A stretch of DNA of 64,000 nucleotides from Serripes groenlandicus (GCA_031761405.1 JASEVX010000011.1:41954411-42018410), one strand, 5' to 3'; shown: positions 12,201 through 22,883, counted from the first letter of the stretch. Translations and numbers: made by a program. Notes: generated by a model not told the origin, from the letters alone.

Positions 12201-15200
12201 AATATCAAACTGAACTGTTAACTTTAGCAATATCAAACTGAACTGTTAACTTTAGCAACATCAAACTGAACTGTTAACTTTAGCAACATCAAACTGAACT
12301 GTTAACATCCAACTGAACTGTTAACTTTAGCAACATCAAACTGAACTGTTAACTTTCGCAACATCAAACTGAACTGTTAACTTTCGCAACATCAAACTGA
12401 ACTGTTAACATCCAACTGAACTTTTAACTTTCGCAACATCAAACTGAACTGTTAACTTTAGCAACATCAAACTGAACTGTTAACTTTAGCAACATCAAAC
12501 TGAACTGTTAACTTTAGCAACATCAAACTGAACTGTTAACATCCAACTGAACTTTTAACTTTCGCAACATCAAACTGAACTGTTAACTTTAGCAATATCA
12601 AACTGAACTGTTAACTTTAGCAACATCAAACTGAACTGTTAACTTTAGCAATATCAAACTGAACTGTTAACTTTAGCAACATCAAACTGAACTGTTAACT
12701 TTAGCAACATCAAACTGAACTGTTAACTTTCGCAACATCAAACTGAACTGTTAACTTTAGCAACATCAAACTGAACTGTTAACTTTTGCAACATCAAACT
12801 GAACTGTTAACTTTAGCAACATCAAACTGAACTGTTAACTTTAGCAACATCAAACTGAACTGTTAACTTTTGCAACATCAAACTGAACTGTTAACATCCA
12901 ACTGAACTGTTAACTTTAGCAACATCAAACTGAACTGTTAACTTTAGCAATATCAAACTGAACTGTTAACTTTTGCAACATCAAACTGAACTGTTAACAT
13001 CCAACTGAACTGTTAACTTTAGCAATATCAAACTGAACTGTTAACTTTTTCAGCGCCAATGGCAATGTTGAGCTTTTTACAAACAATACAGAAAACTCTG
13101 CAGCAGACAACTTTTGAAAACATTATGGCAAACCTGGGACTACTAATACGTATTAGTAGTCTCAGGGCAAACAGAGAAATTACTTATGATGAGTTTTTGA
13201 CAGTTTTGCCAAGATATGTTCACAGTCGTCTGCTGCAAATTAGATGTATGTGGGAAAGGGTTAAAATAAGTTTCAATTTCAGACTTTCTGTAATTACCTC
13301 GGCGCTAGTCTGGCCAGACTGGATACCTCTGGAAAATATGAAACTGTTCGTACAGCCCTAGCTGCACTTGGACATGGTAGGTTATTGTGAAAACATCAGC
13401 CGATCGACATATACATTGGTAGCGTCGCGGGCTGTCCAAGAATGTTAGTTCGAACCCCAGCTCTCCCAAGAATACCTCCGACGTTTGCAATTGCTCCTTT
13501 AGCCACACCGTTTTCAAAAGTTGTCTGCTGCAGTAGTGTCAGGAAGCTGTTTGTGGGTAAAAGGTTAAACTATGCCAATCAGGAGAGGCAAAAACACCCC
13601 GAATCACCAGACATGACTTAACTTTTTCTCACATTTGAAAACATACTGGTAAAAAGAGAAATTGCTTCTTATTTTCACCCCTTTCCAATTGTCATAATTT
13701 CATTTGCAGAGATTTTAACACTTTTGCCAAGATGTTTTTAAAGTCGTCTGCTGCATATGTAATGTATGTGGGGTAAGAATTCAATCCATTCAGCAAGTGT
13801 CATATTACTGCCGTAAAGAAGGCAGCGGGGGCAGCTTTAGGCACTTTCAAGCCATTTTTTTAGTTTAACGTTTCGAGAATATTAAATTTGTTGTAACACG
13901 AACATTATCTAGTTAACCAGTTATTATGTTACTTATTATGTGGAATTCGCAAACCTTAACTAGTTAACCTACTAGAGATGTACAACGCGTTGAGAGGCTA
14001 TCTATCTTACGGCAGTAATATGCCACCACAGAGGATTTTTTTTATGACGCAGGTTCAGTTAATGACAGTTTATTGTTGTTGTTTTCGATTACAGCTGCGG
14101 TGAACAACTACTATATTGGTCTAAGAAGAAACTCCAATTCTGGTGAAATGAAATGGCTCGATAATGGTTTAACTTATACCTTCAACAGTAAGTATTATGT
14201 GGAAAGGTTTGTTGTCATTTAATTTTAAGACGCTTAAATAAATGTTTCATTATATCCATAATTGTTAGCCAATGGGACATTTCACACAGGGTGCAGAGAG
14301 TAAGAGTTGGTTCGGAAGAGACGGTTCCAAACAGACGCTTTGTTGGATTCCAGAGCATATACGCTGAACAGATATGTTCAGCACCGTTCCAGATCCCATA
14401 CGCTGAACAGATAGGCAGTTTGAGCCGAGACCATAGAGTTGATACTTCCTCACAGATCAACAGAGGCCAGGATAGCCCGAGGAACATTCTATGTATCGTC
14501 CAAATTGTACACCGTCTCAGTTAAGATACTGTCACCTGCGAAACAAACCATAAACACGTAAATTTATCACGTGACACTTGATTAAAGGATCCAGGGGTTG
14601 TGAGTTCGAATCCCGGCTCGGCCAACTTTCTTTCCGACGTTTGACAAAAGTCATTGCGACATGCGTCATTCGTCTCCCACCAACGGGATAAGTCTATGTG
14701 GACAGGCAGCCAGTTGCTTGGGAAGATTGTTGTGTGGAGTACTGGTGTGAGAAAACCAGGAAACACATGAGAAAGTGAACTGGCCGCCATGATATGACTG
14801 AGAAATTGTTAAAACGGCGTTAAACCCCAATCAATCAATCAATCAATTGATTAGCGGATCTAGGCATAAGATAATGACAACAATACCTAATCCTTAATTC
14901 ATCTCGTAACCGCTATACTCGTCTAAATTCAGTGAGAAAAAAGATTCTGTGTGTCAAAATATAAATATACTCATTGATATAAGCAAGTCGTGTACCCGTT
15001 GTTTACGTTAATTGATTGATCGGAATTTAACGTTGTTTTTAACAATGACCAGTCATATCACGGCGGCCAGTTCATCTATCAATCTTTCTCATGGCTTTCT
15101 CACACCAGTGCTGAAGACAAATTTATATCGAGCATCTGGCTGCTTTTTCACATAGACTGTAAGCACTTTTGTAGAAAACGATTGCTGCTTGGCGCATTGA

Positions 15201-15502
15201 AATTTGTTAAAGGTCGTAAATAATTTTGGCCGAACCTGGGGTTGAACTCACAACCCAAGTAAAGATAGCCCGCGTCCCTACCGAATATTCGGTTTTTATA
15301 TGTTAAACAAATGCGATAAGATCAATACTGTTATAATGTGTACGTATTTCAATACACTAATGTTTAAAACGATAAAGCTGGAAAGAAATGGTTAAACAGA
15401 TTTAAATATGGTTGTTAAAACGATCCGCGTTCTGCAGCGACATCCGCAGAGAATTCACAACACATGTAAAACCAGATCAACCTACGCATGCGTTCACTGT
15501 TT

Positions 15503-15533
<31 letters not shown>

Positions 15534-18500
15534 TCTTTATTTTTTTAAGGTAACATCTACAGACAATTTAACAATTGCTATACATATCTTATTTTCATAT
15601 GGCCTTCAATAATATTATAACACACACAAACATTACATTTAACAACATGCACATTTCAATGAAAAATAATGGCATGAAATACAAATTGAATTAATTTTCA
15701 ATCATGTTAAGACAGACACTCCAACTACTTTTACACAATTCTTAACATAATAACGGCAAGTAATCAAGATAATGTTTGTATGGAACCTTTTCCAGAAGGT
15801 ATTTCTTATAATTTCGTTTGAATGATACAATAGACGTTGAGAGCGTTATATGTGATGGAATGCTATTCCAAACTTTAAAACCAAAATATCTAAATGAATT
15901 TAACATGTAATTTGTTCTAGGTTTGTAGGTCAATGCTAAGTTGATATTGGATTGTGAGCGTAGAGTGTGATATTTATTTTCCGAAAATATTAAAATGTCG
16001 TTCATGTATATTGGTGCCAAATTGTGAACGGTCTTGTAATATCAGCAAGGCGGTGTGATAGCGACACCTATCGTCAAGCGACAGCCCAGCATTATGGCCC
16101 AGCACTGTTTCCGAATAAATCAAAGACGGTTTCAAAAGCGCGGCCCAAAATATACATGAATGTCTTAACCCTTTACCTCATATAGACGCGAATCTGCAGC
16201 AGACGACTTTTGAAATAATTGTAGCAAAAGGAGAAATTGCTCATGATGAGCAATTTCTCCATTTGCCACAATGATTTAAAAACTCTTCTCAATAACAATA
16301 ATACTAATATCATTTATTGAGAGTTTCTTTATTTTGGACTTGATCATTTCAAATTCGTCTGCTGCAGATTTGTTATATGTGGGAAAGAGTTAAATGAGCT
16401 TCCGCAGGAACTGTACATGTACCTTTATCTGAGAGCTTGCGCTAAGAAAAGATAAATGACAAAAGGTCACAGCTACCATATGCAACTTATCACAATTACA
16501 CTGTAAAACAGGAAGTTAATGATTTAAAAAGGTGTAACGCGTAACGGGAATTAACTTGTAACAAGAAATATCTTTAAAAAAGATAAACGTCGATAATAAT
16601 CAAAACAATCAGTAATTTTCCTTGAATTATAAAAGTTGCGCAATAATCTATGTGTTTACCAAAGGCTTATCGGCCATCTCCATCAAGAATCAGTTTCTAT
16701 AAATAGATTAGCAAGGCCGAGAATACGCCACATGACTGGAGATTACGCGAGGCTCCCGAGAGTTGTATAAGTTTCAATTGACATTAAATAACTGAAAACT
16801 TATCATGTTTCAAAAATAATTAATAGTTTGCTCTTAGATATTAAATTTCTTACGTTTTCACTAATTTATTTTCACTGAAATTTATTTATTAAGGAAAACA
16901 ATTAAAAGTTAGTATGCAGAACATTTCATTTTAAAACTTAATCTTAGTAGTGCCTCTCGTAGGATCGCCAAATTAACTATGAACCAATCAAAACGTTTCA
17001 TTTCCTTTATTTCTTCGACATTTTTCATTAAATACAACATTTGATTGGTCTACAATCTAGATCATTTCTTTAACATCTGGGTCAAAACTGAGGTTAAACA
17101 GCTATCGCCGAAAAACCTTCGTGGGTATGTAGCAAGCTTCGTGAGAAGACTGTTGTGAAGGCTACTGGTTTTTGTCTTCGCATTGTTGTTAATGAGACAA
17201 TTTCTTAATTAGTTTAAGACTACTTATTTTCTGTAGTGGGCTTTACTAGCGTGTGTATAAAAATATTGAATTTACGTAACACCAACGTCTAGATCACCGT
17301 GTGTGTCCTAATTTGTGAGAATGTAGGTCAACTCTTATAAACAAATTGTCATTAAAAATGACCTATATATTTGATAGGATTTAAAGAATACTACTTCCTG
17401 CCGTTGTGTACTTTTTAATTACAGATACAGTTGTTTTAAATCAATTAACAGGAACATGTTTTGTATTTTCAATGATCAGTATATAATGAGCAGTAACTTA
17501 ATTGTTTAACGTCATATTCTATCAATGGAGAAAAACAAAATTAGGAAGATATGGTTTTTTCTTCTAAAATGTGTGTGTATTTATCTATCGATTAACAGTT
17601 CAAGTAAAATAGCATATTAAGTAAACAAGGGTTGGCGCGGGAATCAGCATGTTATGGCTTAAGAAATACTGTTTGATTCGAGAAACACGAAACCCGCTTT
17701 TAAATATATGATATAAATATATGATAACAATAGTTTTTTAGTTAAATACGTAAAACGAAAACAAAAATACCTTTTCCAAACGTGTTGACCTCGATCTTCC
17801 GAAATAATTGTTAACATTTGTCTGCGCATACGCGTCCTTCTTGTGTCCTTTATATATTATTAAAATTGCAAAATTTAGCACAATAACTTTGCATTTATGA
17901 AAATGTTCGCATTTTCCTGTTATTAAAACCCCGGTGGTTCCCAGTGATGTTACATAGACGCCGCTCTAGTATACTGCTTGTGTTCAGTTGTGTGACTTCG
18001 GGTCAAAAGTCAAGAGAAAAGAGGGAGAAATGTAACGGGAACCGGGTATAGGTATATATATCACTTCTACAGCCTTGCTCTGGAATTTGACACACATCAG
18101 ACACACATCTGACACACATCAGACAAACATCAGATAAACATCAGAGAAACATCTGACATACATCAGACAAACATCTGACACACATCAGAGACGCATCAGG
18201 CGCACACCAGCCAAACATCTGACACACATCTGACACGCATCAGACACACATCAGACAAACATCAAACACATCACACACACGCATCTGACACACATCTGAC
18301 ACGCATCTGACACACATCAGAGACACATCAGAGACGCATCTGACACACATCAGACACACATCTGACACACATCAGACACATATCTGACACATATCAGAGA
18401 CGCGTCTGACACACATCAGACACACATCTGTCACGCATCACACATACATCAGACACATATCAGAGACGTATCTGACACGCATCAGACACACATCAGACAC

Positions 18501-20875
18501 ACATCACACACATCGCACACGCATCTGACACACATCAGAGACGCATCTGACACACATCAGACACACATCTGACACGCATCACACATACATCAGACACATA
18601 TCAGACACACATCAGACACGCATCAGACACACATCAGAAGACATCAAACACATATGACCCACATCAGACAGACATCAGTCAGACAACACATCTGACATAC
18701 ATAAGACACGCATCAGACAGACATCAGACACACACATAAGACACATATCAAACACATCTGACATACATCAGACAGACATCAGATACACATCAGACACACA
18801 TCTGACAGATATCAAACACACATTTGACACACGTCAGACACGCATCAGATACACATCTGAGACACATCAGACACACATCATACAAACATCTGACACACAT
18901 CAGACACACATCTGACATCACACATCATACAGACATCTGACACATATCAGAAAAACATCAGACATACATCTGACACACATCTGACACACATCAGACACAC
19001 ATCGATACACATCAGAAACACATCAGACATACATCTGACACACATATGACATACATCTGACACACATATGACACATATCTGACATACATCTGACATACAT
19101 CTGACACACATCGATACACATCAGACATACATCTGACACACATCAGACACTCATTGATACACATCAGACATACACACATATCAGACAGACATCAGTCAGA
19201 CAACACATCTGACATACATAAGACACGCATCAGACAGACATCAGACACACACACACATAAGACACATATCAAACCCATCAGACACACATCAGACATACAC
19301 ACATATCAGACAGACATCAGTCAGACAACACATCTGACATACATAAGACACGCATCAGACAGACATCAGACACACACATAAGACACATATAAAACACATC
19401 AGACACACATCAGACATACACACATATCAGACAGACATCAGTCAGACAACACATCTTACATACATAAGACACGCATCAGACAGACATCAGACACACACAA
19501 AAGACACATATCAAACACATCTGACATACATCAGACAGACATCAGACACACACCTGACACACATCTGCCAGACATCATATACACATCTGAGACACATCAG
19601 ACACACATCATACAAACATCTGACACACATCAGACACACACCTGACATCACACATCATACAGACATCTGACACACATCAGACACACATCATACAAACATC
19701 TAACACACATCTGACACACCTCTGACACACATTTGACACACATCGATACACATCAGAAACACATCAGACATACATCTGACACACATCTGGCACACATCAG
19801 ACATACATCTGACACACATCGATACACATCAGACATACATCTGACACACATCAGAAACACATCATACATACATCTGACACACATCTGACACACATATGAC
19901 ACACATCAGACACACATCTGACACACATCGATACACATCAGACATACACACACATCAGGCAGACATCAGTCAGACAACACATCTGACATACATAAGACAC
20001 GCATCAGACAGACATCAGACACACACATAAGACACATATCAAACACATCTGACATACATCAGACAGACATCAGACACACACCTGACAGCCATCTGCCAGA
20101 CATCTGACATACATCAAACACACATTTGACACGTATCAGACACGCATCAGACACACATCTGAGACACAACAGACACACATCATACAAACATCTGACACAC
20201 ATCAGACACACATCTGACATCACATATCATACAGACATCTGACACACATCGATACACATCAGACACACATCTGACACACATCGATACACATCAGAGACAC
20301 ATCAGACATACACACATCTGGCACACATCAGACACACATCTGACACACATCAGATACATATCTGGAGGCCATGCTTTTTTAAAAAAATCATCATGGCTTA
20401 AAAGTAAACTCGACGAGGGTCATCATAAAATGTATTGCACAAACACACTACAGTAATGTACCACGCAGTTGGTATTCCTAGAGCGTCGTCCAAATATAGA
20501 TAAACGTCTTTACTGAGTTTCCACAGCTGTGCTAATTTGACCAAACACACCATTATTGGGCAATGGATGGGACGACTGAATTGTATTGCAACACAAACAC
20601 ACACTGATAATGATAACATAAAAAAGAGTGGCAATACATATTTCACCTAAATAAATATGTCAAGTATTGTTAAAGAATAACACGCACTCATTTGCTTCGT
20701 TTCCCGAAAACAGACGAATATTAATAATTTGATATTTATGTTATCAGATTTTGCAAATGGCCAACCGGAAGAAAACAACGAATGGTGCGGATTCCTGTGG
20801 ACAAATGATGGATGGCAATGGCATGATGGCATGTGCAATTGGAATTCTGGCTTTGTCTGTAGCAAAAATGCATAG
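263..20875 (+). CDS. Sushi + C-type lectin mosaic protein, 3' part of gene (multi-exon)
   Basis: Gene-level entry. Supported exons on the plus strand are 263-435 (sushi; end uncertain), 1325-1495 (sushi), 6692-6841 (Thr-rich linker plus start of lectin domain), 13283-13376, 14095-14187 and 20748-20875 (rest of lectin domain, TAG stop). An uncertain exon lies at 907-1031. Phases of the last five exons agree (1-1, 1-0 after one frameshift, 0-1, 1-1, 1-stop). Sushi (CCP) modules and C-type lectin domains (CTLDs) together are known from animal adhesion and immune recognition proteins; a pathogen or glycan recognition role is inference. No signal peptide or start codon is visible, so the 5' end is outside the window, and no membrane segment follows the lectin domain. 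The frameshift in the first lectin exon makes this either a pseudogene or a sequence error. Introns total about 19.5 kb and are mostly satellites and transposons. Confidence 0.75.
490..712. repeat. Palindromic MITE family A, copy near left edge
   Basis: It carries the family's hallmarks: GCAGACGACTTT near one end, AAAACATTGTGGCAGAAG in the middle, and AATGTTTTCAAAAGTCGTC as the inverted partner. Divergent. Another degraded right half lies at about 60-130. Confidence 0.5.
907..1031 (+). CDS. Candidate exon between the two sushi exons (uncertain)
   Basis: There is an acceptor (ATTACAG at 906) and a strong donor (CAG|GTGAGT at 1032). One frame is open and ends in phase 1, which matches the following sushi exon, but it needs a phase-2 entry that the preceding sushi exon does not supply. 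The reading has a CVGQSNC segment but no domain I recognise. Its last 60 bases resemble a dispersed repeat (compare 13050-13090), and the donor sits in an inverted repeat (1028-1067). It may be a TE-derived or spurious exon. Confidence 0.25.
1325..1495 (+). CDS. Sushi (CCP) domain exon
   Basis: A classic phase 1-1 sushi exon of 171 nt (57 codons). It lies between TATATAG and G|GTAAGA. The reading begins DCGQPNAPSNGYLEG, continues YTFGSTVDVFCNSGY, ITCQ and GDWSSEPSSC. All four Cys, the Pro-Asn pair, the GY and the Trp of the family are present. Sushi modules bind proteins or glycans outside the cell. It splices in phase with the Thr-rich exon at 6692 through a 5.2-kb intron. The domain call is very secure. 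Confidence 0.9.
1628..1718. repeat. Short inverted repeat (hairpin MITE-like)
   Basis: Two arms of 28 bases (1628-1655 and 1691-1718) are reverse complements with one mismatch. The left arm starts ATAAATATCACACAAGTCAG. The 35-base loop has no other structure. Probably a tiny non-autonomous element. Confidence 0.6.
2499..2857. mobile_element. 359-bp MITE with ~35-bp TIRs and 6-bp target duplication
   Basis: The left end starts CAGTGTGTGTATACCACGTG and the right end is its reverse complement, extending through TGACGTCA-like sequence. Both ends are flanked by TAAAAA (2493-2498 and 2858-2863), a perfect 6-bp target site duplication. There is no internal coding capacity. The superfamily is not assigned; the 6-bp duplication excludes mariner, piggyBac and typical hAT. 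Confidence 0.75.
3872..3902. repeat. (AT)n microsatellite
   Basis: About 30 bases of alternating AT in the intron of the mosaic gene. Confidence 0.9.
4708..4739. repeat. Perfect hairpin with CAGGGTCTTTCAA arms
   Basis: 13-bp perfect arms around a 6-base loop. A related hairpin with GGTCTTTCAA arms and a one-base loop occurs at about 48870-48890, so this is a small dispersed palindrome. Confidence 0.6.
5057..6500. repeat. GA/GGGA purine low-complexity tract with embedded poly-C island
   Basis: About 1.45 kb that is nearly all purine on the plus strand, as (GA)n then (GGGA)n. A strongly pyrimidine and C-rich island with runs of up to about 14 C lies at 5270-5390. Such mirror-like tracts can form triplex or G-quadruplex structures. 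Long open frames on both strands are composition artefacts. Confidence 0.9.
6692..6841 (+). CDS. Thr-rich linker and N-terminal part of C-type lectin domain (frameshifted)
   Basis: The exon enters in phase 1 after TGTTTTCAG. Its first frame gives a Thr-rich stretch (VATTTTTTMTTTTTQPTSC), likely an O-glycosylated linker, then CESDDWLCL. That frame stops at 6817. From 6773 another frame reads STCFYLSKQKES, then AKSMDEVPR, and ends phase 0 at G|GTAATA (6842), exactly what exon 13283 requires. The CTLD start pattern (Cys, Trp, then a CY-like segment, then S-x-x-E-A-like) is recovered only if one base near 6764-6773 is extra. So there is one frameshift, real or a read error. Neighbouring sequence shows many long-read-style indels, which favours an error. 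Confidence 0.75.
6878..7921. mobile_element. hAT-like non-autonomous element, 1,044 bp
   Basis: The left terminus begins TAGGGATGGGAACGAGTAC and the right terminus is the reverse complement of TAGGGATGGGACCGAGTACG. Subterminal regions are dense in GAGTACTCG palindromes on both sides. The element is flanked by GTTTTGAG on each side (6870-6877, 7922-7929), a perfect 8-bp target duplication typical of hAT elements. No transposase-like frame is inside. It inserted 36 bases after the donor of the lectin exon. Confidence 0.85.
8174..8443 (+). repeat. tRNA-derived SINE (family C), full-length
   Basis: The head has a pol III A-box-like GGTAGCTC and a B-box GAGTTCGAATCC. The body reads CTTTCCGACG, TCTATGTG, AAGCAGCCAGTTGCTTGG and GGAGTACTGGTGTGAGAAA, and the tail is GGCGTTAAACCCAATCAATC. 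Further copies of the same body are at 14588, 15010, 24079, 34723, 36743 and 38198. Confidence 0.85.
8470..9352. repeat. ~80-bp tandem repeat with many indels, abutting assembly gap
   Basis: About eleven units share ACAGTCAGACTGAGATACCG, GGAGCTCGTCGTGTGTG and ATAAGTTTACACTTACTATT. Units differ mostly by single-base gains and losses in homopolymers, the signature of unpolished long reads, and the array runs into 200 N. True length and sequence are unreliable. Confidence 0.85.
9353..9552. other. Assembly gap (200 N)
   Basis: A run of exactly 200 N inside a tandem repeat; a placeholder gap. Confidence 1.
9553..9602. repeat. MITE family B, terminal fragment
   Basis: TCTATAATGTTGGTTTTCTC followed by GGGACGACTCAT matches the right end of the family B copies at 36125, 45990 and 51645. 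Confidence 0.6.
9675..13045. repeat. 28-bp satellite with 19-bp short units and higher-order duplication
   Basis: The main unit is 28 bases, AACTGTTAACTTTAGCAACA plus TCAAACTG, with C/A variation in TTT[C/A]GCAAC. A shortened 19-base unit (AACTGTTAACATCCAACTG) is interspersed. The spacing of short units repeats: those at 10391 and 10522 recur at 11074 and 11205, an offset of 683 bases in both cases. The first 600 bases are more divergent than the core. TAA occurs in every forward frame, so it is not coding. Confidence 0.95.
13090..13266. repeat. MITE family A copy with a variant perfect palindrome
   Basis: Starts CTCTGCAGCAGACAACTTTT and ends GTGGGAAAGGGTTAAA. In place of the usual central stem it has a perfect 24-bp palindrome (13138-13161, arm GACTACTAATAC). 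It ends only about 17 bases before lectin exon 13283. Confidence 0.75.
13283..13376 (+). CDS. C-type lectin domain exon 2
   Basis: After TCAATTTCAG the phase-0 reading is TFCNYLGASLARLDTSGKYE, then TVRTALAALGH, ending G|GTAGGT (phase 1). The F-C-x-x-LGA-x-LA-x-L pattern followed by Glu and a hydrophobic helix is the CTLD alpha-1/alpha-2 region. It joins the previous exon (SMDEVPR) to give the usual helix leading to the second conserved Cys. A firm CTLD match. Confidence 0.85.
13500..13785. repeat. MITE family A fragments
   Basis: A right half at 13500-13568 (CCGTTTTCAAAAGTTGTCTG) and a second divergent copy at 13640-13785 ending GTCGTCTGCTGCATATGTAA. A tRNA-like B-box segment (TTAGTTCGAACCCC) lies just upstream at about 13445. 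Confidence 0.5.
13801..14022. mobile_element. 222-bp MITE with 16-bp perfect TIRs
   Basis: Left end CATATTACTGCCGTAA, right end its exact reverse complement (14007-14022). No clear target duplication. It sits 72 bases upstream of a lectin exon. Confidence 0.6.
14095..14187 (+). CDS. C-type lectin domain exon 3 (YIGLR / WLDNG core)
   Basis: 93 nt, phase 1-1, between TTCGATTACAG and A|GTAAGT. It reads AAVNNYYIGLRRNSNSGEMK then WLDNGLTYTFN. YIGL matches the CTLD WIGL beta-2 core motif, and the W-x-D-G-x-x-x-x-Y-x-x-F run precedes the carbohydrate-site loop. Both flanking splice sites are strong. Confidence 0.9.
14588..14847 (+). repeat. tRNA-derived SINE (family C), A-box lost
   Basis: Begins at AGGGGTTGTGAGTTCGAATC (B-box), runs through the shared body and ends GGCGTTAAACCCCAATCAAT with a (CAAT)n tail. 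Confidence 0.85.
15010..15286 (-). repeat. tRNA-derived SINE (family C), inverted and diverged
   Basis: Starts with the reverse-complement tail ATTGATTGATCGGAATTTAA and carries ACAATGACCAGTCATATCAC and CACACCAGTGCT; the head end is TCACAACCCAAG. Confidence 0.75.
15506..16025 (-). mobile_element. Non-LTR retrotransposon 3' fragment
   Basis: The minus-strand reading at 15742-16020 has the C-terminal signature common in animal LINE proteins: MAPIYMNDI, YHTLRSQSNINLA, SFRYFGFKVWNSIP, and a final FKRNYKKYL. Downstream (lower coordinates) an AT-rich 3' UTR ends in an (ATT)n tract at 15506-15535. It is 5' truncated, as is usual for LINEs; reverse transcriptase itself is absent. Confidence 0.75.
16164..16396. 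repeat. MITE family A copy (well preserved)
   Basis: Begins TTAACCCTTTACCTCATATA and ends GTGGGAAAGAGTTAAA. The central stem GGAGAAATTGCTCATGATGA pairs with GAGCAATTTCTCC. Confidence 0.85.
18070..20362. repeat. ACACATCAGAC/ACACATCTGAC minisatellite with ~121-125-bp higher order
   Basis: About 2.3 kb of 10-12-base units built on GACACACATC followed by AGA or TGA. A longer motif containing GACATCAGTCAGACAACACA recurs at 18671, 19188, 19313, 19434 and 19970, with 125- and 121-base spacing for the middle three. Confidence 0.95.
20748..20875 (+). CDS. C-type lectin domain last exon with stop
   Basis: After ATGTTATCAG, phase 1, the reading is NFANGQPEENNEWCGFLWTN, then DGWQWHDGMC, NWNSGFVCSKNA and TAG (20873-20875). 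GQPE occupies the carbohydrate-specificity tripeptide place (EPN or QPD in classical lectins), and WHD the place of WND. The last three conserved Cys and GFVC are present. Calcium-dependent sugar binding is possible but not assured with QPE. The protein ends 2 residues after the domain. No AATAAA is evident before the satellite starts. Confidence 0.9.
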
Positions 20876-20924
20876 ATGTCCTTAAAAAGAAATAGCTGAT
20901 GCTGTATTATTTTCAACAATTTAG

Positions 20925-22714
20925 CTATGCTCTAGGAGAACCAACCTTGAAGAATACACGACCAGCATTACTATCTTAACATCGATGCATACTAAAACCA
21001 ACATTGACGAATACACGACCAGTATAACTATCTTATCATCGCTGCATACTAAAGCCAACCTTGACGAATACAGGACCAGCATTAACTAGTTTACCATCGA
21101 TGCATACTAAAGCCAACCTTGACGAATACAGGACCAGTATAACTATTTTACCATCGGTGCATACTAAAGCCAACCTTGACGAATACAGGACCAGTATAAC
21201 TATCTTATCATCGCTGCATACTAAAGCCAACATTGACGAATACAGGACCAGTATTAACTTGTTTACCATCGATGCATACTAAAGCCAACCATGACGAATA
21301 CAGGACAAGTATAACTATTTTACCATCGGTGCATACTAAAGCCAACCTTGAGGAATACAGGACCAGTATAACTATTTTACCATCGGTGCATACTAAAGCC
21401 AACCTTGACGAATACACGACCAGTATAACTGTCTTACCATCGGTCCATACTTAAGCCGACCTTGACAAATACACGACCAGTATAACTATTTTACCATCGA
21501 TGCATACTAAAGCCAACCTTGACGAATACACGACCAGTATAACTATATTTCCATCGTGCATACTGAAGCCAACCTTGACGAAAACAAGACCAGTATAACT
21601 GTCTTACCATCGGTGCATACTAAAGCCACCCTTGACGAAAAAAAGACCAGTATAACTGTCTTACCATTGCTGCATACTAAAGACAACCTTTACGAATACA
21701 CGACCAGTAAAACTATCTTACCATTGCTGCATACTAAAGACAACCTTTACGAATACATGACCAGTATAACTATCATACCATTGCTGCATACTATTAAAAG
21801 ACAACCTTTACGAATACACGACCAGTATAACTATCTTACCATTGCTGCATACTAAAGACAACCTTTACGAATACATGACCAGTATAACTATCTTACCATT
21901 GCTGCATACTAAAGACAACCTTTACGAATACACGACCAGTATAACTATCTTACCATTGCTGCATACTACAGACAACCTTTACGAATACATGACCAGTATA
22001 ACTATCTTACCATCGGTGCATACTAAAGACAACCTTTACGAATACACGACCAGTATAACTATCTTACCATCGATGCATACTAAAGACAACCTTGACGAAT
22101 ACACGACCAGTAAAACTATCTTACCATTGCTGCATACTAAATACAACCTTTACGAATACATGACCAGTATAACTATCTTACCATTGCTGCATACTAAAGA
22201 CAACCTTTACGAATACACGACCAGTATAACTATCTTACCATCGGTGCATACTAAAGACAACCTTTACGAATACACGACCAGTATAACTATCTTACCATCG
22301 ATGCATACTAAAGCCACCCTTGACGAATACACGACCAGTATAACTATCTTACCATCGGTGCATACTAAAGACAACCTTTACGAATACACGACCAGTATAA
22401 CTATCTTACCATCGATGCATACTAAAGACAACCTTTACGAATACACGACCAGTATAACTATCTTACCATCGGTGCATACTAAAGACAACCTTTACGAATA
22501 CATGACCAGTATAACTATCTTACCATTGCTGCATACTAAAGACAACCTTTACGAATACATGACCAGTATAAATATCTTACCATTGCTGCATACTAAAGAC
22601 AACCTTCACGAATACACGACCAGTAAAACTATCTTACCATTGCTGCATACTAAAGACAACCTTTACGAATACACGACCAGTATAACTGTCTTACCTTTGC
22701 TGCATACTAAAGCC
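20925..22714. repeat. 57-bp satellite, left block (~31 units)
   Basis: Unit of 57 bases containing CTAAAGCCAACCTTGACGAA, TACACGACCAGTATAACTAT and CTTACCATTGCTGCATA. One frame translates each unit to 19 residues (HTKDNLYEYTTSITILPLL type) without stops over long stretches. It begins about 50 bases after the lectin stop. The outer units (20940-21660) are more divergent than the inner ones. The block is cut by the transposon at 22715. Confidence 0.95.
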
Positions 22715-22815
22715 CATCTTCGCTAGCCAAGGCTACTTCGTACATTACCATTCCCATAAGTACCCTTGGCGGACCGCCTCTTTAGAAAGTGAAACCCCCG
22801 CTCTGCAATTTGATT
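22715..22815 (+). repeat. Left terminal inverted repeat of the 7.3-kb transposon
   Basis: Starts CATCTTCGCTAGCCAAGGCT and ends near CCCCCGCTCTGC. It pairs with 29890-29990 on the other strand with scattered mismatches and a few indels. Confidence 0.85.
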
Positions 22816-22883
22816 GGATGCGTAGAAAGTTTTACGCATCCAATGAAATGCCGTGGAACAAAACCGTGTTAGTTACAACAAGT

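Larger units (their letters stand above)
6842..13282. other. Intron inside lectin domain, repeat-filled
   Basis: No coding exon seen. It contains a hAT-like MITE (6878-7921), a tRNA-SINE (8174-8443), a noisy ~80-bp tandem repeat (8470-9352), a 200-N gap (9353-9552), a MITE B fragment, a 28-bp satellite (9675-13045) and a MITE A copy (13090-13266). Confidence 0.6.
14188..20747. other. Last intron of the lectin gene, repeat-filled
   Basis: 6.6 kb holding two tRNA-SINEs (14588, 15010), a LINE 3' end (15506-16025), a MITE A copy (16164) and a 2.3-kb ACACATCAGAC minisatellite. Between 16400 and 17950 I see only AT-rich single-copy-looking sequence without exons. Confidence 0.5.

Noticed and set aside
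18070..20362. CRISPR-like regular repeats
   Set aside because: No unique spacers; a simple minisatellite in a eukaryotic intron.
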